A DNA stretch of 64,000 bases from Hetaerina americana (taxonomy: Eukaryota; Arthropoda; Insecta; Odonata; Calopterygidae): assembly GCA_022747635.1 (NCBI GenBank), contig JAKTNV010000001.1:20582572-20646571 (forward strand), in the 5' to 3' direction. The notes under the pieces were generated by a model. The model worked only from the letters and a program-made list of their open reading frames with translations. It was not told the origin of the DNA and did no database searches. This document shows positions 1-11,329 of the stretch, one piece after another. The position numbers and the translations under genes are program-made. Position 1 is the first letter of the stretch. The number at the start of each line of letters is the position of its first letter.

Positions 1-1125
1 AGCACCATGGTGTGCGGCAACAACACCGTGTCCCCAGGCGGGGGCGGCGGCGTGGGCACCAGCCCATCCGTGTCCGGCGAGACCATGGGCGGCTCCGGCC
101 CAACCGTGAGCTCCGGCTCCGGCCCATCCGTGGGCTCCGTGGGCTCCATGGGCGGCGAGGGCCACGTTATCGCAGTAGGGGTAGTTGGGGCAGGTGTGGG
201 GGTTCACTCCGGCGGGGTACTTGGCGGCGGCGGCGACTCCGTGGGCACCGACCGCGGCGCCGTGGTGTCCGTAGGCGGCGTAAGCGGGTGCGGCATAGGG
301 AGCGAGGGCACCATGGTGTCCGGCGGCGTGAGCGGCGAGGGCAACGTTGTCGCAGTAGGGGTAGTTAGGGCAGGAGTGTGGGTTGACACCGGCGGGGTAT
401 TTGGCGGCGGGGACGCCACCTCCGACCACGGCAGCCACGCAAAGGGCGAGGACGATCTGAAAAGAATCAAAAGAGGACGGGACGATGAAATAAAAGCTTC
501 CCGTAGGTTGGAAACTACGAGTAGTACGGTTACATAAAAAAGGAAGGTATATGAGTATTTTATAACATTTTTTCGCGCGCCTCTTTGTTACGGAACTAAC
601 CTGATATTGCAATGGAATTTGGGAGATTGAGATGATGGCTCAGAATTCGCGGACTCACTTTAAGGAGCAACGTTAATGATTGTCTTTAAGCTCTTTGTCT
701 CGTGAAATGGTACATTTACATCTATTAAGTACCGTAAACACCACCACAGGGCGTGTGTCAAAAGTTGTTATATCACTAGTCATTTGATCAATCAATGATA
801 TGTGCTTTAAAGCGCGCATCAACACATGCAGAATATTCTGACAATGTTCCTAAAGTTTTCAATCTTGTTGTTTAATATATTGCCTCAGAAGAATTTTTAC
901 AATAAGCTCTCGGTTGACTTTTTTATTACTTTCCCTTACCAGGTAAGGAATGGAAAAAAATGAGAGCATAGAATAAAATGTGGATGTTTTGTTGCCTAAT
1001 GATTAAGTAATTGAGATTTTATTCTACTTCTTGGTCTGTTACTTTAATGTTTCGATGTTTTTATGTCGAGTTACTCCATTTGCGTCACGTAAAAGAACGA
1101 TTTTAAAAAATTCTTATAAAATTAA

Positions 1126-1200
<75 letters not shown>

Positions 1201-1476
1201 GCATGTATATGTGTGTGCATAATAAAAGGCGGACTTATTTCAGTGTTTACCTTTTTTGGAAATGATTTGATAAAAATTTTATCTTAACCAAAAAATAATT
1301 TGTTTCAATATTTCCAGATATTTCAATATTAGTTACTTCCTCTGTATCAGCAAATATTTAAAAGTTAACAGCAATGTGAGCAGTGTTTTTTTAAACGAAA
1401 ATTAAATTGTATTTGAACTGAAAACTGTCTCGGCTTGGCCGAAAAATGGAATTATCCTCACCATACGAGCGGCCAT
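1..1476 (-). CDS. CPCFC: CPCFC cuticular protein, gene 1 (3' end outside window)
   Basis: Secreted structural protein of the chitinous cuticle, CPCFC family. Exon 2 runs from 456 down to the window edge; exon 1 coding is 1462-1476 (MAARM), with donor GTGAGG at 1456-1461 and acceptor TTTTCAG just above 456. Exon 2 opens with the hydrophobic core [17 protein letters not shown], so the signal peptide is split by the intron in phase 0. Two 16-residue motifs are visible (YPAGVNPHSCPNYPYC and [16 protein letters not shown]). The third, expected by homology, lies beyond base 1. The spacer after motif 2 is longer than in the paralogues because a GAGAHGWAGAAHG-like segment is duplicated. The intron (457-1461) holds a (TA)n tract. 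The family call is firm; the exon 1 assignment rests on conservation with the other six genes. Confidence 0.88.
1130..1190. repeat. (TA)n microsatellite in intron 1 of gene 1
   Basis: About 60 bases of uninterrupted TA dinucleotides within the first intron of CPCFC gene 1. No coding content. Confidence 0.95.
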
Positions 1477-1544
1477 TTTTCTTGCTTTCCTTCTGACGGG
1501 GGATGGACTTGTGGGTGCTAGACGAGCTTCTGCTGAGGTGATGC

Positions 1545-2035
1545 TGACGACTCAGTGCACCGGTGCAATCTTTTATACCTCAGGAGCTCCTCTCTTTCTA
1601 CCCCCTCCGCAACTCCCTACTCCATGGAGCGAACCTCTTAGCCCCACCCCGACCCCTTTCACCCCAGTCTCCCTTATCGGCCCCATAACCCTCGCCCACT
1701 CCTCAAGTCTCGCACCCCACACTCCCCTAACCGCGTTAGGGGTTATGCAGGCGGGCCTCCCCCCCATCCACCTTCCCGCCCTCAAATGAGAGACGCCCTT
1801 CCCTTCTTCTCACAACCTTCGCCTCTTGCGATACCCAGGGTCACCGTCCCTCCGCCCAAAGTCCACGTGTTCCTCGGTACGGTGAGCGGAATCACCTTTC
1901 TCCTCCCTGAGACCACCAACACCCCGCTTTTTTCTCGCGTATCCTCGTCCGGTGACCCACACCCCCAGCGTGGCAACGCCTTCCTCCTTGTCTCTCTCCT
2001 TGACTTTCATTTCCGCCACAGCCCTTGGACGAGCC
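1545..2035 (-). promoter_or_regulatory. Promoter of CPCFC gene 1
   Basis: TATAAAAG lies at 1570-1577 and an initiator-like TCAG has its A at 1545, 32 bases from the first T of the TATA box, the spacing seen in all seven genes. The 5' UTR contains AGAAGCTCGTCTAGCAC, a variant of the element shared by the array. Upstream, 1835-1895 and 1935-2030 resemble the proximal blocks of genes 4-6 (the CAGGGTC...CCTCCGCCC and TATCCTCG...CTTTCATTTCCGC segments on the plus strand), but are diverged. Confidence 0.75.
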
Positions 2036-2222
2036 AAGAATCATTATCGTTATTGTAATACACAGACCATACCGATGTCTGTGGAAATATTTGACGGAAG
2101 TATTCATCCATGAAAGGGAATGCAGTCTTACGTTTCAGCTGAGTAATTATCAGTTATCTCTCCGCATAGTGCCATATTCAACCTCAAGACGTGAAAATCA
2201 CATACAATTTAATTTAATATAG

Positions 2223-2529
2223 CAGTAGTAGTAGTAGTTTTGAGGGGAGGCGACCGACAGCTTAGGTCATTTGCGCCATAGGGGATGGACAGGGAAGGAT
2301 GAAGGGTGGAGAGAAACCCGGTGTCGGCATTAGCCTACTCTTTACGAAAGGCGCCAAGGGGTCCGCAGTTTAACGTCCCATCCGACGGGCGACTCAAAGT
2401 GCCCTCCACAAAGCACCTCAAGTAGGGATCGAGATTCCTCTGAAAAATATTCAAAACCGCTGGGATTTGAACCCACGCCCTCTGGGTGGGAAGCCAGTAC
2501 GTTAGCCCCCGCAGCATCTCGATCACCCC
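2223..2529 (-). repeat. SINE family A, copy 1
   Basis: tRNA-derived SINE of about 305 bp. Read on the minus strand it starts with a tRNA-like head (A-box-like region, then B box GGTTCAAATCC) and ends in an ACT/CTA trinucleotide tail. It is flanked by the direct repeat TTTAATATAG at 2213-2222 and 2530-2539, a target-site duplication typical of LINE-mobilised SINEs. Related copies are at 10789-11088 and 35185-35488. Confidence 0.9.
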
Positions 2530-3426
2530 TTTAATATAGTTAATGAACAATGATGATTCAAGACATTTACGTGTTTAACATAAATGTAATTTTAAAATTT
2601 ATAATTTCTCTCCCATAATGCGTGTGGCATTAATCTGTGTCCGTTTTTTAGTTGTTTTCTACCAGTTATTAGGATATTAATATTAGGTTGTTTATGGAGA
2701 TTATTTATGTTAAATATTTATGAATATTTATTTTGATTTGTGATACATTTTCAACATTGCTTGAACCGATACACATTGCTTTTCATCTCTATATTTTATG
2801 GACGTTTTTGAAATAAATTTATTTCTCTCTCCTCGTATTTCCAAAATATTTGTTTCGCTTTTGCAAAAGTCACCTCCATACTATTGTTCGGTCAATGAGG
2901 AAAACTGAAAAGAGCATTGACAAAGTGTTTCAAGCCTTTTACTCTGAGACGTTTTACTTGCCCTTAGGTTCTAATTAAAATACTTCACTTATCTTTGCCG
3001 TTCATACATTAGAGTCGTAATTAAATTTGATTGACGCGTGAAAAAAACTCTGATTTATTTTTATAAATTCTGTGCATCTTTTAAGATGCTTATTTGCTAT
3101 TGTTCAAACAAACAAAATCAAATGATCCTACTGCGTCGAGGTGATAGTTCCAATCAAAATTTCGGAAATCAAGAATCACGTAAATGAATGCATATTGCGA
3201 GAATAAAAATTAATGGGAAGAGTCAACCCCAGCCGTACTCTTATAAATGGGCAAAGGATGGGTGAGGGAATTTAGAGAAGATACAAGCAGTAAATCAATA
3301 AAAATTATAAAAATAAATAAATAACTGAAAATAAAACCAATAATAAATATAATAAAAAACTAAAAATAATTGAAATAATTAGATACCGCAAACGGTTAGA
3401 ACAATGAAATGGAAGACTGCAAATAA

Positions 3427-3960
3427 ATCACGTACTCTCTAGCTTGGATATACTATACAGCATTGATCCTTGCTAGTCTCAAGCACTCAAACGCACGTAA
3501 TAAAATATAAATTAGAATAATAATAAATGAAAATTAATCACGCACTCTCTAGCTTGGATGTACTATGCAGCAGTGATCCTTGCTAGTCGCATGCACTCAC
3601 ACTCTATCATGGCTTACGAGAGGTTTCCCTCTGCGTCAGGGGCCCACCAATCACACGTAGTGAAATAAAATTAAAAATTATAATAAATGAAAAATAATCA
3701 CGCACCCTCTAGCTCGGATGTACTATATAGCATTGATCCTTGCTAGTCACAAGCACTTACATTCAATCAGGGCTTACGAGAGGTTTTCCTCTGCGCCAGT
3801 GGCCCGTCAGTCACACGCAATATAATAATAAATGAAAATTAATCACACACTCTCTAGCTTGGATATACTAAGCAGCATTGATCCTTGCTAGTCGCATGCA
3901 CTCACATTCAATCAGGGCTTACGAGAGGTTTCCCTCTGCGCCAGTGGCCCGTCAGTCACT
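3427..3960. repeat. Tandem repeat, four units of about 110-160 bp
   Basis: Four successive units begin with ATCACGCACTCTCTAGCTTGG or a close variant (about 3427, 3537, 3698, 3841). They share TGATCCTTGCTAGTC, and three of the four share GGCTTACGAGAGGTTT. Units are separated by AT-rich linkers containing AATAATAAATGAAAA. The first unit lacks the second half. This is a diverged minisatellite-like array with no coding content. Confidence 0.85.
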
Positions 3961-4149
3961 GACTTGCTTGGGTATGCGAAGACGCCTTAACCCTTGCAAA
4001 ACTCACTCACTCACTCACAGGTCTACCGTGGAATCTCTACCGACGTTAGTACTGTGACTCGCACTGTGTGGAAGGCTAAGGGGAGTGCCCAGAATCTGAC
4101 ACAAGTGTTTCGACTGCAAAGCAGTCCTCTTCAGAAAAGGAATGATCAT

Positions 4150-4440
4150 CATATCAAGGGTACGCGTGCCAGCTTCTTCCAGGGCACTTAGGGTTCCATA
4201 ATGGTGTCTTTTGACGGAAGTTTTCACTTGTGGAAATTGGAAATAGTCTGGTGGTGCCAAGTTGGGACTGTGAGGGAGTTGGGGAATCGTCACGATGTCG
4301 TTGCAGAAGGTCTTCGCAAGTAGACACTCGACTCTGCTCTTGGTCGTCCGTCAAGACCTTATGGACGAGTTTAGCGCAGGTCTTTCGCATCGCCAAATTT
4401 TCCGTGGTAGTTGTGTGCAATGCCATCTTATCTTTTCCAA
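4150..4440 (-). pseudogene. Mariner-family transposase relic, internally deleted
   Basis: Minus-strand fragments read ENLAMRKTCAKLVHKVLTDD and CEDLLQR (the linker before the catalytic core of mariner-type transposases), then, in another frame, SPNLAPPDYFQFPQVKTS, the segment around the third catalytic residue. The two pieces are directly adjacent, so the region with the first two catalytic aspartates is missing. It is frameshifted and dead. A related relic with an apparently similar deletion is at 60880-61215. Confidence 0.75.
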
Positions 4441-4499
4441 TAGGTTATGCGATCCTGCGTACACTTATTAGGATTTTAACTAAAATATGCTGTAATAAT

Positions 4500-6740
4500 T
4501 GCTTGAAGGCGAGCATACATCGGTAACTATCCATGTAAAAACACTGAAGATTCAGCAGAAATATTTAAAGGATTATTCTTTGAGCTTTTTTAAACAAAAG
4601 TGGGTGATTAAGCCTGTTAAATTGAAATTAAATACTAGAGAAAAAATGATCCTTAAAATTAGCCCATTCAATATTTTAGTGTATTTTATTAAGATTGTAT
4701 CTTTGACATCAAAGCCGCTCTTTTTATCCGGGTATTAAAGTGTTTTTCAGCAATCAACCCAACCCTTATGTCCTTTTAGTAAGTGCTGGATTTTCATTTC
4801 TATTGAGAGTTTGCGTGTCAGGATCGCTGAGATATTTCCAAATAGGTGTTATTAAAGTTTTTTTCTCTCAATTAAATAAGTCCTTGAAGGCAAATAGACA
4901 CGTGCGCGCATTCTATAAAGCACCAGGAGCTACTACCGGTAATTCAATATCAAAAGTAAAGAAAGAGGTCAAGAGCTTTTGATCTCAAATCAATGAATAT
5001 GTAAATACATGAAACATGAGCTTATACATATATAGGTCGAATACATTTATAATAATCACAATAGGTTTCAATATTCTCTATGATGCTTTGAGAATTTAAA
5101 CTTTTAAAACTGGCCTAAATGTTATGAGAAACTATGATATAACCGTATTCAAGACATTATTTTATATTTTAATGTAGAACTTATAACATCAATCAGTCTA
5201 ATCGCCGATCATGCTTTCTCATGAATATTGCTAAAATTATAAAATTAAAAAAAAACAAATACGATGATTCAAATCATGATTTTATTCTGTGAAAGGGCAG
5301 ATTTTGTTGGCTAAAAATTCCATTTTAATGTGACATTAAAACGTACAAAAACACAAAAAATTGAGGATGCCTAAAATAATGTTCTCGCCATCACATCAGT
5401 CAACGTTTTCACACAGAGTAAATATGTAGAAGAAAAATTAGTATATAAGTAATGACTTACGGAACTTAACAATTGTTTTATAATTCCAAAATATTGTTTG
5501 CACTAAGATAAAAAGCAGACATTCTTGTATTATTAGTATTGATGAACGTATTGAGATTGGTCGTGATTAAAAAAACTTTAGATCAACTCCTAAGAATACC
5601 TTACAGAAGCATTTTACACACTTCATAAGTCAAATCAGGTAGAACATTTTAACTAGAATCCAAAAGAAACTTTTTCGTGCACATGTCAGGAAGGCTCAGG
5701 GCCGTTACTCAACACACCTTTATTGAAATGATTGAAAGTAAGAAAAATTTTGAAAATTTCAGTTTAGTCTTTCCATTATATCCCTCCTTTCAATCGTTTT
5801 CTTCCAATGTTCACAAAAATTAACGTAGAAGAAATTATTTCTTCAAATTGCAATGGACATTTTAATAGGTTATATGGTAAAAATTAGGTAAAACTAAATC
5901 TCTACACAGTCGGATATCGGGAAAATTGTTAACCGTTCTCAAAAATTATATGACCTTCTTCATCTGGTCTAAGGTACAGTTTTGAATGAAGATACTCAGC
6001 GTAAAATTGACCAAGCCTAGTTATAAAAATTAACTATTTAATCTAACTGTAACTTGTACCTTATCTTATATTATTTTCACTTTCATTTTAAAATTTCCAT
6101 ACCTCAGCTGGGACATTTATTTTTGGCGGCATTTAATCACCATAATTTCTAAACTTTCTTCTTTAAAGATTTTTCCAAGATTTAAAGGGTTGCACATTTT
6201 TATTCTTATTTTCTCATTTTTTCACTAATCCATCAATACCAAAGTTAAACATTTTCTACATTATAGTATAGTATAGTGTTGAAAAAAGATCAAAACTCAT
6301 CTTGCCCTCCATCCAACACTTTTTCTGTATCCTTTTCTAAACCCACATGTTAATAGGTTTTAGTCAACGCTCACATTTCCTAAATGCTTTTTTTATCATC
6401 ATTTAGCTCCTCTTCTTACAAATCAAATCAAAGTGTTTCTCTCTAAATTCAAAATTTCTTGTGCAATTACAATTCTCCCTTTTTTCCTCATTTCCCGCAC
6501 ATTTTGTATTTTTAAGTATCGTACCTCAGAATATTCATGTAAACTGCCAATACAAATGTCAAAATATTTGGTTATCCATGACTTATTACAATGTAACTGT
6601 AGCCGACGTACTACAGAACATTATTGATTGGGTTAAAGGAAGTTGTACATAAATATCAATAAAGTAAGAAGGTGATTTTCAAAGTAATGATGCAGAAAAT
6701 TTCAAAATAAGTCCATTAAACAAACCGGAAAGTTGGTTTC
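4500..6740. other. Unassigned AT-rich intergenic sequence
   Basis: Only short, low-complexity open frames are present (the longest about 80 codons, without recognisable domains). I see no RNA gene, cuticular motif or clear transposon signature here. Confidence 0.6.
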
Positions 6741-6744
6741 ATAG

Positions 6745-6965
6745 TTGAAGACAGAGCTTATGCAGTACTAAGCCCGACGGTGCGTGAAATATAGAACTTC
6801 AAGCGATTATGAGGGGGTAGTTTCTCTTCCTTAGGTTTCCAAAGAGGAAGATCTGGTGCCCGAAAAATCACACAGGTTAGGTGTCGAGGGTGACCAGAGG
6901 CGTCACCCGTTTTCAAACGAGGCCCCTCCGGTCAGTAGCCTAACGTTTTATCAACTGAGCGTCCA
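6745..6965 (-). repeat. tRNA-derived SINE family B, degenerate copy
   Basis: Read on the minus strand, an A-box-like region is followed by GGCTACTGACCGGAGG and a B-box-like element. The 3' part contains GGGCTTAGTACTG. Both segments match the better preserved copy at 12400-12660. Confidence 0.65.
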
Positions 6966-7098
6966 CGTCCCATTAGTCCATTACTTCATGATTAATTATT
7001 CAAGCCATATATTAATGCTATCATTCAAAGGAAATAAGGTTCATGATGATTTTACCTGGATTTTAATCAAACTGAGACCTTTTTTTTGTAAAATTCGT

Positions 7099-7419
7099 TT
7101 TATTTTATTTTGAACCAAAATAGGTGGCATAAGTTATTAACATTAAATCACCATTCAAGATGTAGTTCAAAGGATGCAAAGGCGACGCGTGACCACATGT
7201 CTCGAGCTGGAAAAAAAAACCCAATCGAAGGCAACGCGACTGCCGAGACCTTAACATTTTCAACGAGATTTTGAGCGAACATAATTTTTGTGTTAGATCT
7301 ATTATCAATCAAACTCATCTGAACTGCCTTCAGGAATCTTTCTCAGAAGTTGTATTCAGGATGTAGAGAAAATGTTTTCATGGCAGGACAAAAATTCCCC
7401 GGGAGGACAATAAACTCGC
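7099..7419 (-). other. 3' UTR and polyadenylation signals of CPCFC gene 2
   Basis: Overlapping AATAAA hexamers (minus strand) lie at 7099-7104 and 7104-7109, about 310 bases past the stop codon. The block at 7180-7275 (plus-strand GACGCGTGACC and GCGACTGCCGAGA) matches the 3' flank of genes 5-7. It is therefore probably a conserved 3' UTR element rather than random flank. Confidence 0.6.
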
Positions 7420-8742
7420 TCAATGGCAGTAGGGGTAGTTGGGGCAGGTGTGGGGGTCCAGTCCGGCGGGGTAGCGGGCTCCTGCACCGTGGTGTGCGGC
7501 TACTACTCCGTGTCTCCACGCAGGTGCGGCGGCGTAGGCACCAGCCCATCCGTGTCCGAGGATGCCGCGAGAGGCTCCGGACCATCCGTGGGCCCCGTAA
7601 GCGGCGAGGGCCACGTTGTCACAGTAGGGGTAGTTGGGGCAGGCGTGGGGGCTCACTCCAGCGGGGTATTTTGCGGCGACGGCGACTCCGTGGTGTCCGT
7701 AGGCGGCGTAAGCGGGTGCGGCATAGGGTGCGAGGGCACCAAGGTGATGTCCAGCGGAGTACGCGGCGAGGGCGACGTTGTCGCAGTAGGGGTAGTTGGG
7801 GCAAGCGTAGGGGCTCACCCCGGCGGGGTACTTGGCGGCGGGGACGCCACCTCCGACCACGGCGGCCACGCAAAGGGCGAGGGCGATCTGTAATATTCGA
7901 TTGAACATGATGGAAAACAAAAATATAATCGAATTATTAGGTGTAAGTATTATTTAACTATGTAATGTGGTAAATTCTACCAAGTTGTTAACGAAATGAC
8001 TCCAGTTCCTATGTTAATTTTAATCCAGGAACTATGCTATTTTTCTCACAGATGCTTTGGAAATTGCTATTTTGTTAAATATTAACTTATTTTCAGGAAT
8101 GTTGAAACTTTTTTCTTAAATTGGGAATAATTTTAATTATCCTAGTGTATCCCAGCCAATGGATCGTGAATTGAAGTTGTTCAGGAGAGCGAATTCCGTA
8201 GTTATAGATCCTATTGTGCCACTGAAATAGTATAAAAAGGAAAATTAGAAATTCACTTTCACTCCAAGGAAAACGTATGAGTTCCCATTTATAGGTTAAT
8301 TATACCGTGCGTCCGCAATTCATGAGCTCAAGAGTTAATAGTTTAATTTGAAGTCAACCACTCAAATATGCCTGCGTAATTATAATCAAGCGAGTTGTTT
8401 TTCGAAAGAATATCGGACTAGGGATTTTCGATGTTAAACTTCGGTATTTATAAGTAGTATTTGCTTGATGATCTTCAAGGTTTCCGTTTGTTAAAGGCTT
8501 AATCATCAATATGCCACTCCAATTATAATAGTTACTTCATATCGCATGACCACATCGATATCCCATTGGATATTTAAGAATTCCATTTTCTTTGAAATCA
8601 TTTAGTTCTAAAGGGCCTGCAATTTCGAGAATATTGATTTGTTTAAGTACCTTTTTTTTTAGAGAAGGACTAATGAAAAATTCTAATAATATAATTAGAA
8701 TGACTGTGAGCCTCCGGAACGAGTTAAGATAGATGTTTGGTG

Positions 8743-8777
<35 letters not shown>

Positions 8778-8802
8778 CACACATAGATATATATGTATAC
8801 AG

Positions 8803-8834
<32 letters not shown>

Positions 8835-8860
8835 ACAGATATATATATATATATGTATAC

Positions 8861-8953
<93 letters not shown>

Positions 8954-9158
8954 TTCAAACACGAAATCCCACTAAGCGGCGAACAAATACTCAATCACAT
9001 AGAAATAGATGCAAGGAAAAGGGATAGGAGCACATATAAAGGACGAACACAGTAGAGGTGGGGAAGGCGGAATCAGGAAAATCACAAGTGTAAAAATATT
9101 TCCTAGACCGGGACCTGAACTCCGGATCTTTCCACTTGCCGGGCGGATGCTCTGAACG

Positions 9159-9231
<73 letters not shown>

Positions 9232-9436
9232 TTCAAACACGAAATCCCACTAAGCGGCGAACAAATACTCAATCACATAGAAATAGATGTAAGGAAAAGG
9301 GATAGGAGCACATATAAAGGACGAACACAGTAGAGGTGGGGAAGGCGGAATCAGGAAAATCACAAGTGTAAAAATATTTCCTAGACCGGGACCTGAACTC
9401 CGGATCTTTCCACTTGCTGGGCGGATGCTCTGAACG

Positions 9437-9500
<64 letters not shown>

Positions 9501-10073
9501 GTATATATACATATATATTTATTCAATTTCATTTTTATCAGGCTTTACCAATCTTTTGAAGTGAGACCCTGGCATACTTAGTTTCGTCACTGGTTCGGGC
9601 ATAACGTGGCTTTTAATTTCAATCGAAAAACTATTTCATAAGTCTTGTGATAATTGCCATACGTCAGTGGTGTTATCATAGTGATTAAATCCAACATTCT
9701 TAAACAATTCAATCGAGAATTTATGTTGATTAAAATTCGTTCTTTTGTTTTCTGTTAAATATTCTCATCTTATTCCAAAAATTTTTGAAATACGTTAAAT
9801 TCATTCAAATCCTGACTTCGAGTCTAATTTTTTCAATATTTTTTTCACTGACTTAGTTTGCATAAGTGATAAATCGTTTTTAGGCCCAATAAAAATGCAA
9901 TGTTAACGCTTTCATTCATAGTAATCAAATAACTCTTCCCTGACTAAAAAGAGTCTTCACTACCTTTGGTATTGTTTTTTGAAGTTTTGCCAAAGAAGAC
10001 ACCTATTTTAGCTCAATTTTACACGTTAAAAGCTACGATGTAAGAAAATCATTCTCACCAATCGAGCGGCCAT
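7420..10073 (-). CDS. CPCFC: CPCFC cuticular protein, gene 2 (160 aa precursor)
   Basis: Secreted cuticle structural protein. Coding exons are 10059-10073 (ATGGCCGCTCGATTG, MAARL, donor GTGAGA) and 7420-7887 (acceptor TTACAG). The signal peptide is MAARL plus [17 protein letters not shown], with cleavage probable before AKYPAG. Cysteine pairs are at residues 34/40, 88/94 and 153/159, each within a YPAGxxPxxCPNYPYC motif; the first is the variant [10 protein letters not shown]. Spacers are Ala/Gly/His/Tyr-rich, as in cuticle proteins, and the chain ends YCH. It lacks the second GWAG-rich spacer repeat and the AVGAHG segment of genes 4-7. The 2.2-kb intron, the longest of the array, contains duplicated SINE/(TA)n blocks. 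An in-frame ATG just upstream of exon 2 (7918-7920) would give a frame that reads through the acceptor; the conserved mini-exon is preferred. Confidence 0.92.
8740..9495. repeat. Tandemly duplicated SINE fragment with (TA)n/(CA)n tracts
   Basis: Within intron 1 of gene 2, a roughly 212-bp unique block (about 8951-9161) recurs at 9229-9440 with a 278-base period. I count only two substitutions between the copies. Each block is bordered by long (TA)n tracts and a (CA)n stretch. On the minus strand its start reads like a tRNA-related head, with AGTTCAGGTCC as the B box. Confidence 0.9.
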
Positions 10074-10152
10074 GTCTCCTAGTTTTCTCCTGACGAATGA
10101 AGTTTCTTCCGTTAGCTTGTCGAGCTTCTGATATGAGATCTCGTGGTGTTGC

Positions 10153-10590
10153 TGAATAGACCGTAGTCCTCTGCTATCTTTTATACCCGAATAATTCTCC
10201 CCTCCCAATCGGGACCCCTGGTGTTCCCCACACTCTCCCCTCCACAGTCGACGAGACCTAAGCTCGCACCCCTTCGGGCCACCCCCACTAACACCCCCCT
10301 GCCCGGTCTCCCCCTTCTCCGCAGATCGCCAGGCTCCAATCCCCACCCGAATTCCAAGTGACCAACGACGCCTCCGAGGTGCGTTATCGCCTCTCCCCTC
10401 CACCCCTTATGCAACGGCATAGCCCTTCCCTCCCTCCTTTTCTTCTCCCTGGTATCCTCGAATGATGTCCCAAACCCACCATGGGGAAACGACTCCTTTT
10501 CTCTTTCTCTTCCGTTGCCTGCCTTTCATTTCCTCACCACACATCGCTCGCCCATGTAAAACCAGTGAAAAACTCGACGAAATTTTCATG
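10153..10590 (-). promoter_or_regulatory. Promoter of CPCFC gene 2
   Basis: TATAAAAG at 10178-10185 and TCAG with A at 10153 are 32 bases apart. The transcribed 5' leader contains AGAAGCTCGACAAGCTAAC. The proximal conserved block lies at about 10320-10384 (plus strand: CCCGAATTCC and GCCTCCGAGGTGCG), and a second at 10440-10585 (GGTATCCTCG, then CTTTCATTTCC and AGTGAAAAACTCGACG). Both recur upstream of genes 4-6. Confidence 0.8.
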
Positions 10591-10788
10591 ACCATAATCC
10601 ATCCTCTCTAACCCAAGAATCCAAACTTACGTGCCAATTTTAAACTATATTGTTGAAACACTGATTTGTGTAAAGTTTATCAAAATGCCTTAGCGGTTAT
10701 TTGTGATGCTTGATGCTAATTCAGGTATATTTGCTTGTGCTACTGATGGCATGATGTAATAAATATTCCATCATAGCGATAACTAATG

Positions 10789-11088
10789 GCGGATGGGGAT
10801 GGTGCGGAGGCTAACGAACTGTATTTCTACACATAGGGCTCGGGTTTGAATTCCGGTGGTGGCAGATATTTTTTAGTAGTATCCCGATCCCTACTTGAGT
10901 CGCTTTGTGGAGAACACTTTGAGTGAATATGATGTCCGTCGGATGGGACGTTAAGCTGCAGACTCCTTGGCGCCTTTCGTTAAGAGTAGGCTAATGCCGA
11001 GACCGGGTTTCTCTCAACCCTATAACCTTTCCTGTTCATCAATAATAGCCTAAGCTGTCGGTCGCCTCCACTAAAAATACTACCACTA
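10789..11088 (+). repeat. SINE family A, copy 2
   Basis: Plus-strand copy with tRNA-like head (GGTTTGAATTCC as B box) and a 3' tail ending in ACTACCACTA. It is flanked by CGATAACTAATG at 10777-10788 and 11089-11100, a 12-bp target-site duplication. Confidence 0.9.
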
Positions 11089-11329
11089 CGATAACTAATG
11101 ACAAAATTATGAAAGATCGGAGGGAAATTTTATTATTTCAATACATATTTTAAGGTGACCTCAACCATACGACAATTTGAAATTTACTGTCTGAATAATT
11201 TTCAAGTTTCCTACAAATGATGTATTAGTTAATAAAAGTGTTGAAGTATAGAGATTCAGCTCGGATCGCCGGAAAATAGAAATCTTTTTTAACCGTCTCT
11301 TTCCGTTCTAAGTATTCTCTTCTCTCCCC

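Noticed and set aside
3427..3960. CRISPR-like array
   Set aside because: The units are long, diverged and irregular with AT-rich linkers, and the DNA is eukaryotic; this is a tandem repeat, not a CRISPR.
7888..7920. Upstream in-frame ATG codons just above exon 2 (genes 2, 3, 4) as true starts
   Set aside because: They lie beyond a consensus AG acceptor, differ between copies and disrupt the signal peptide. The conserved ATGGCCGCT mini-exon beside the TATA promoter explains all seven genes.
8695..9532. [10 protein letters not shown] open frames at this and other sites (1031, 33756, 38503, 39347, 61162)
   Set aside because: Translations of (TA)n and (CA)n microsatellites.
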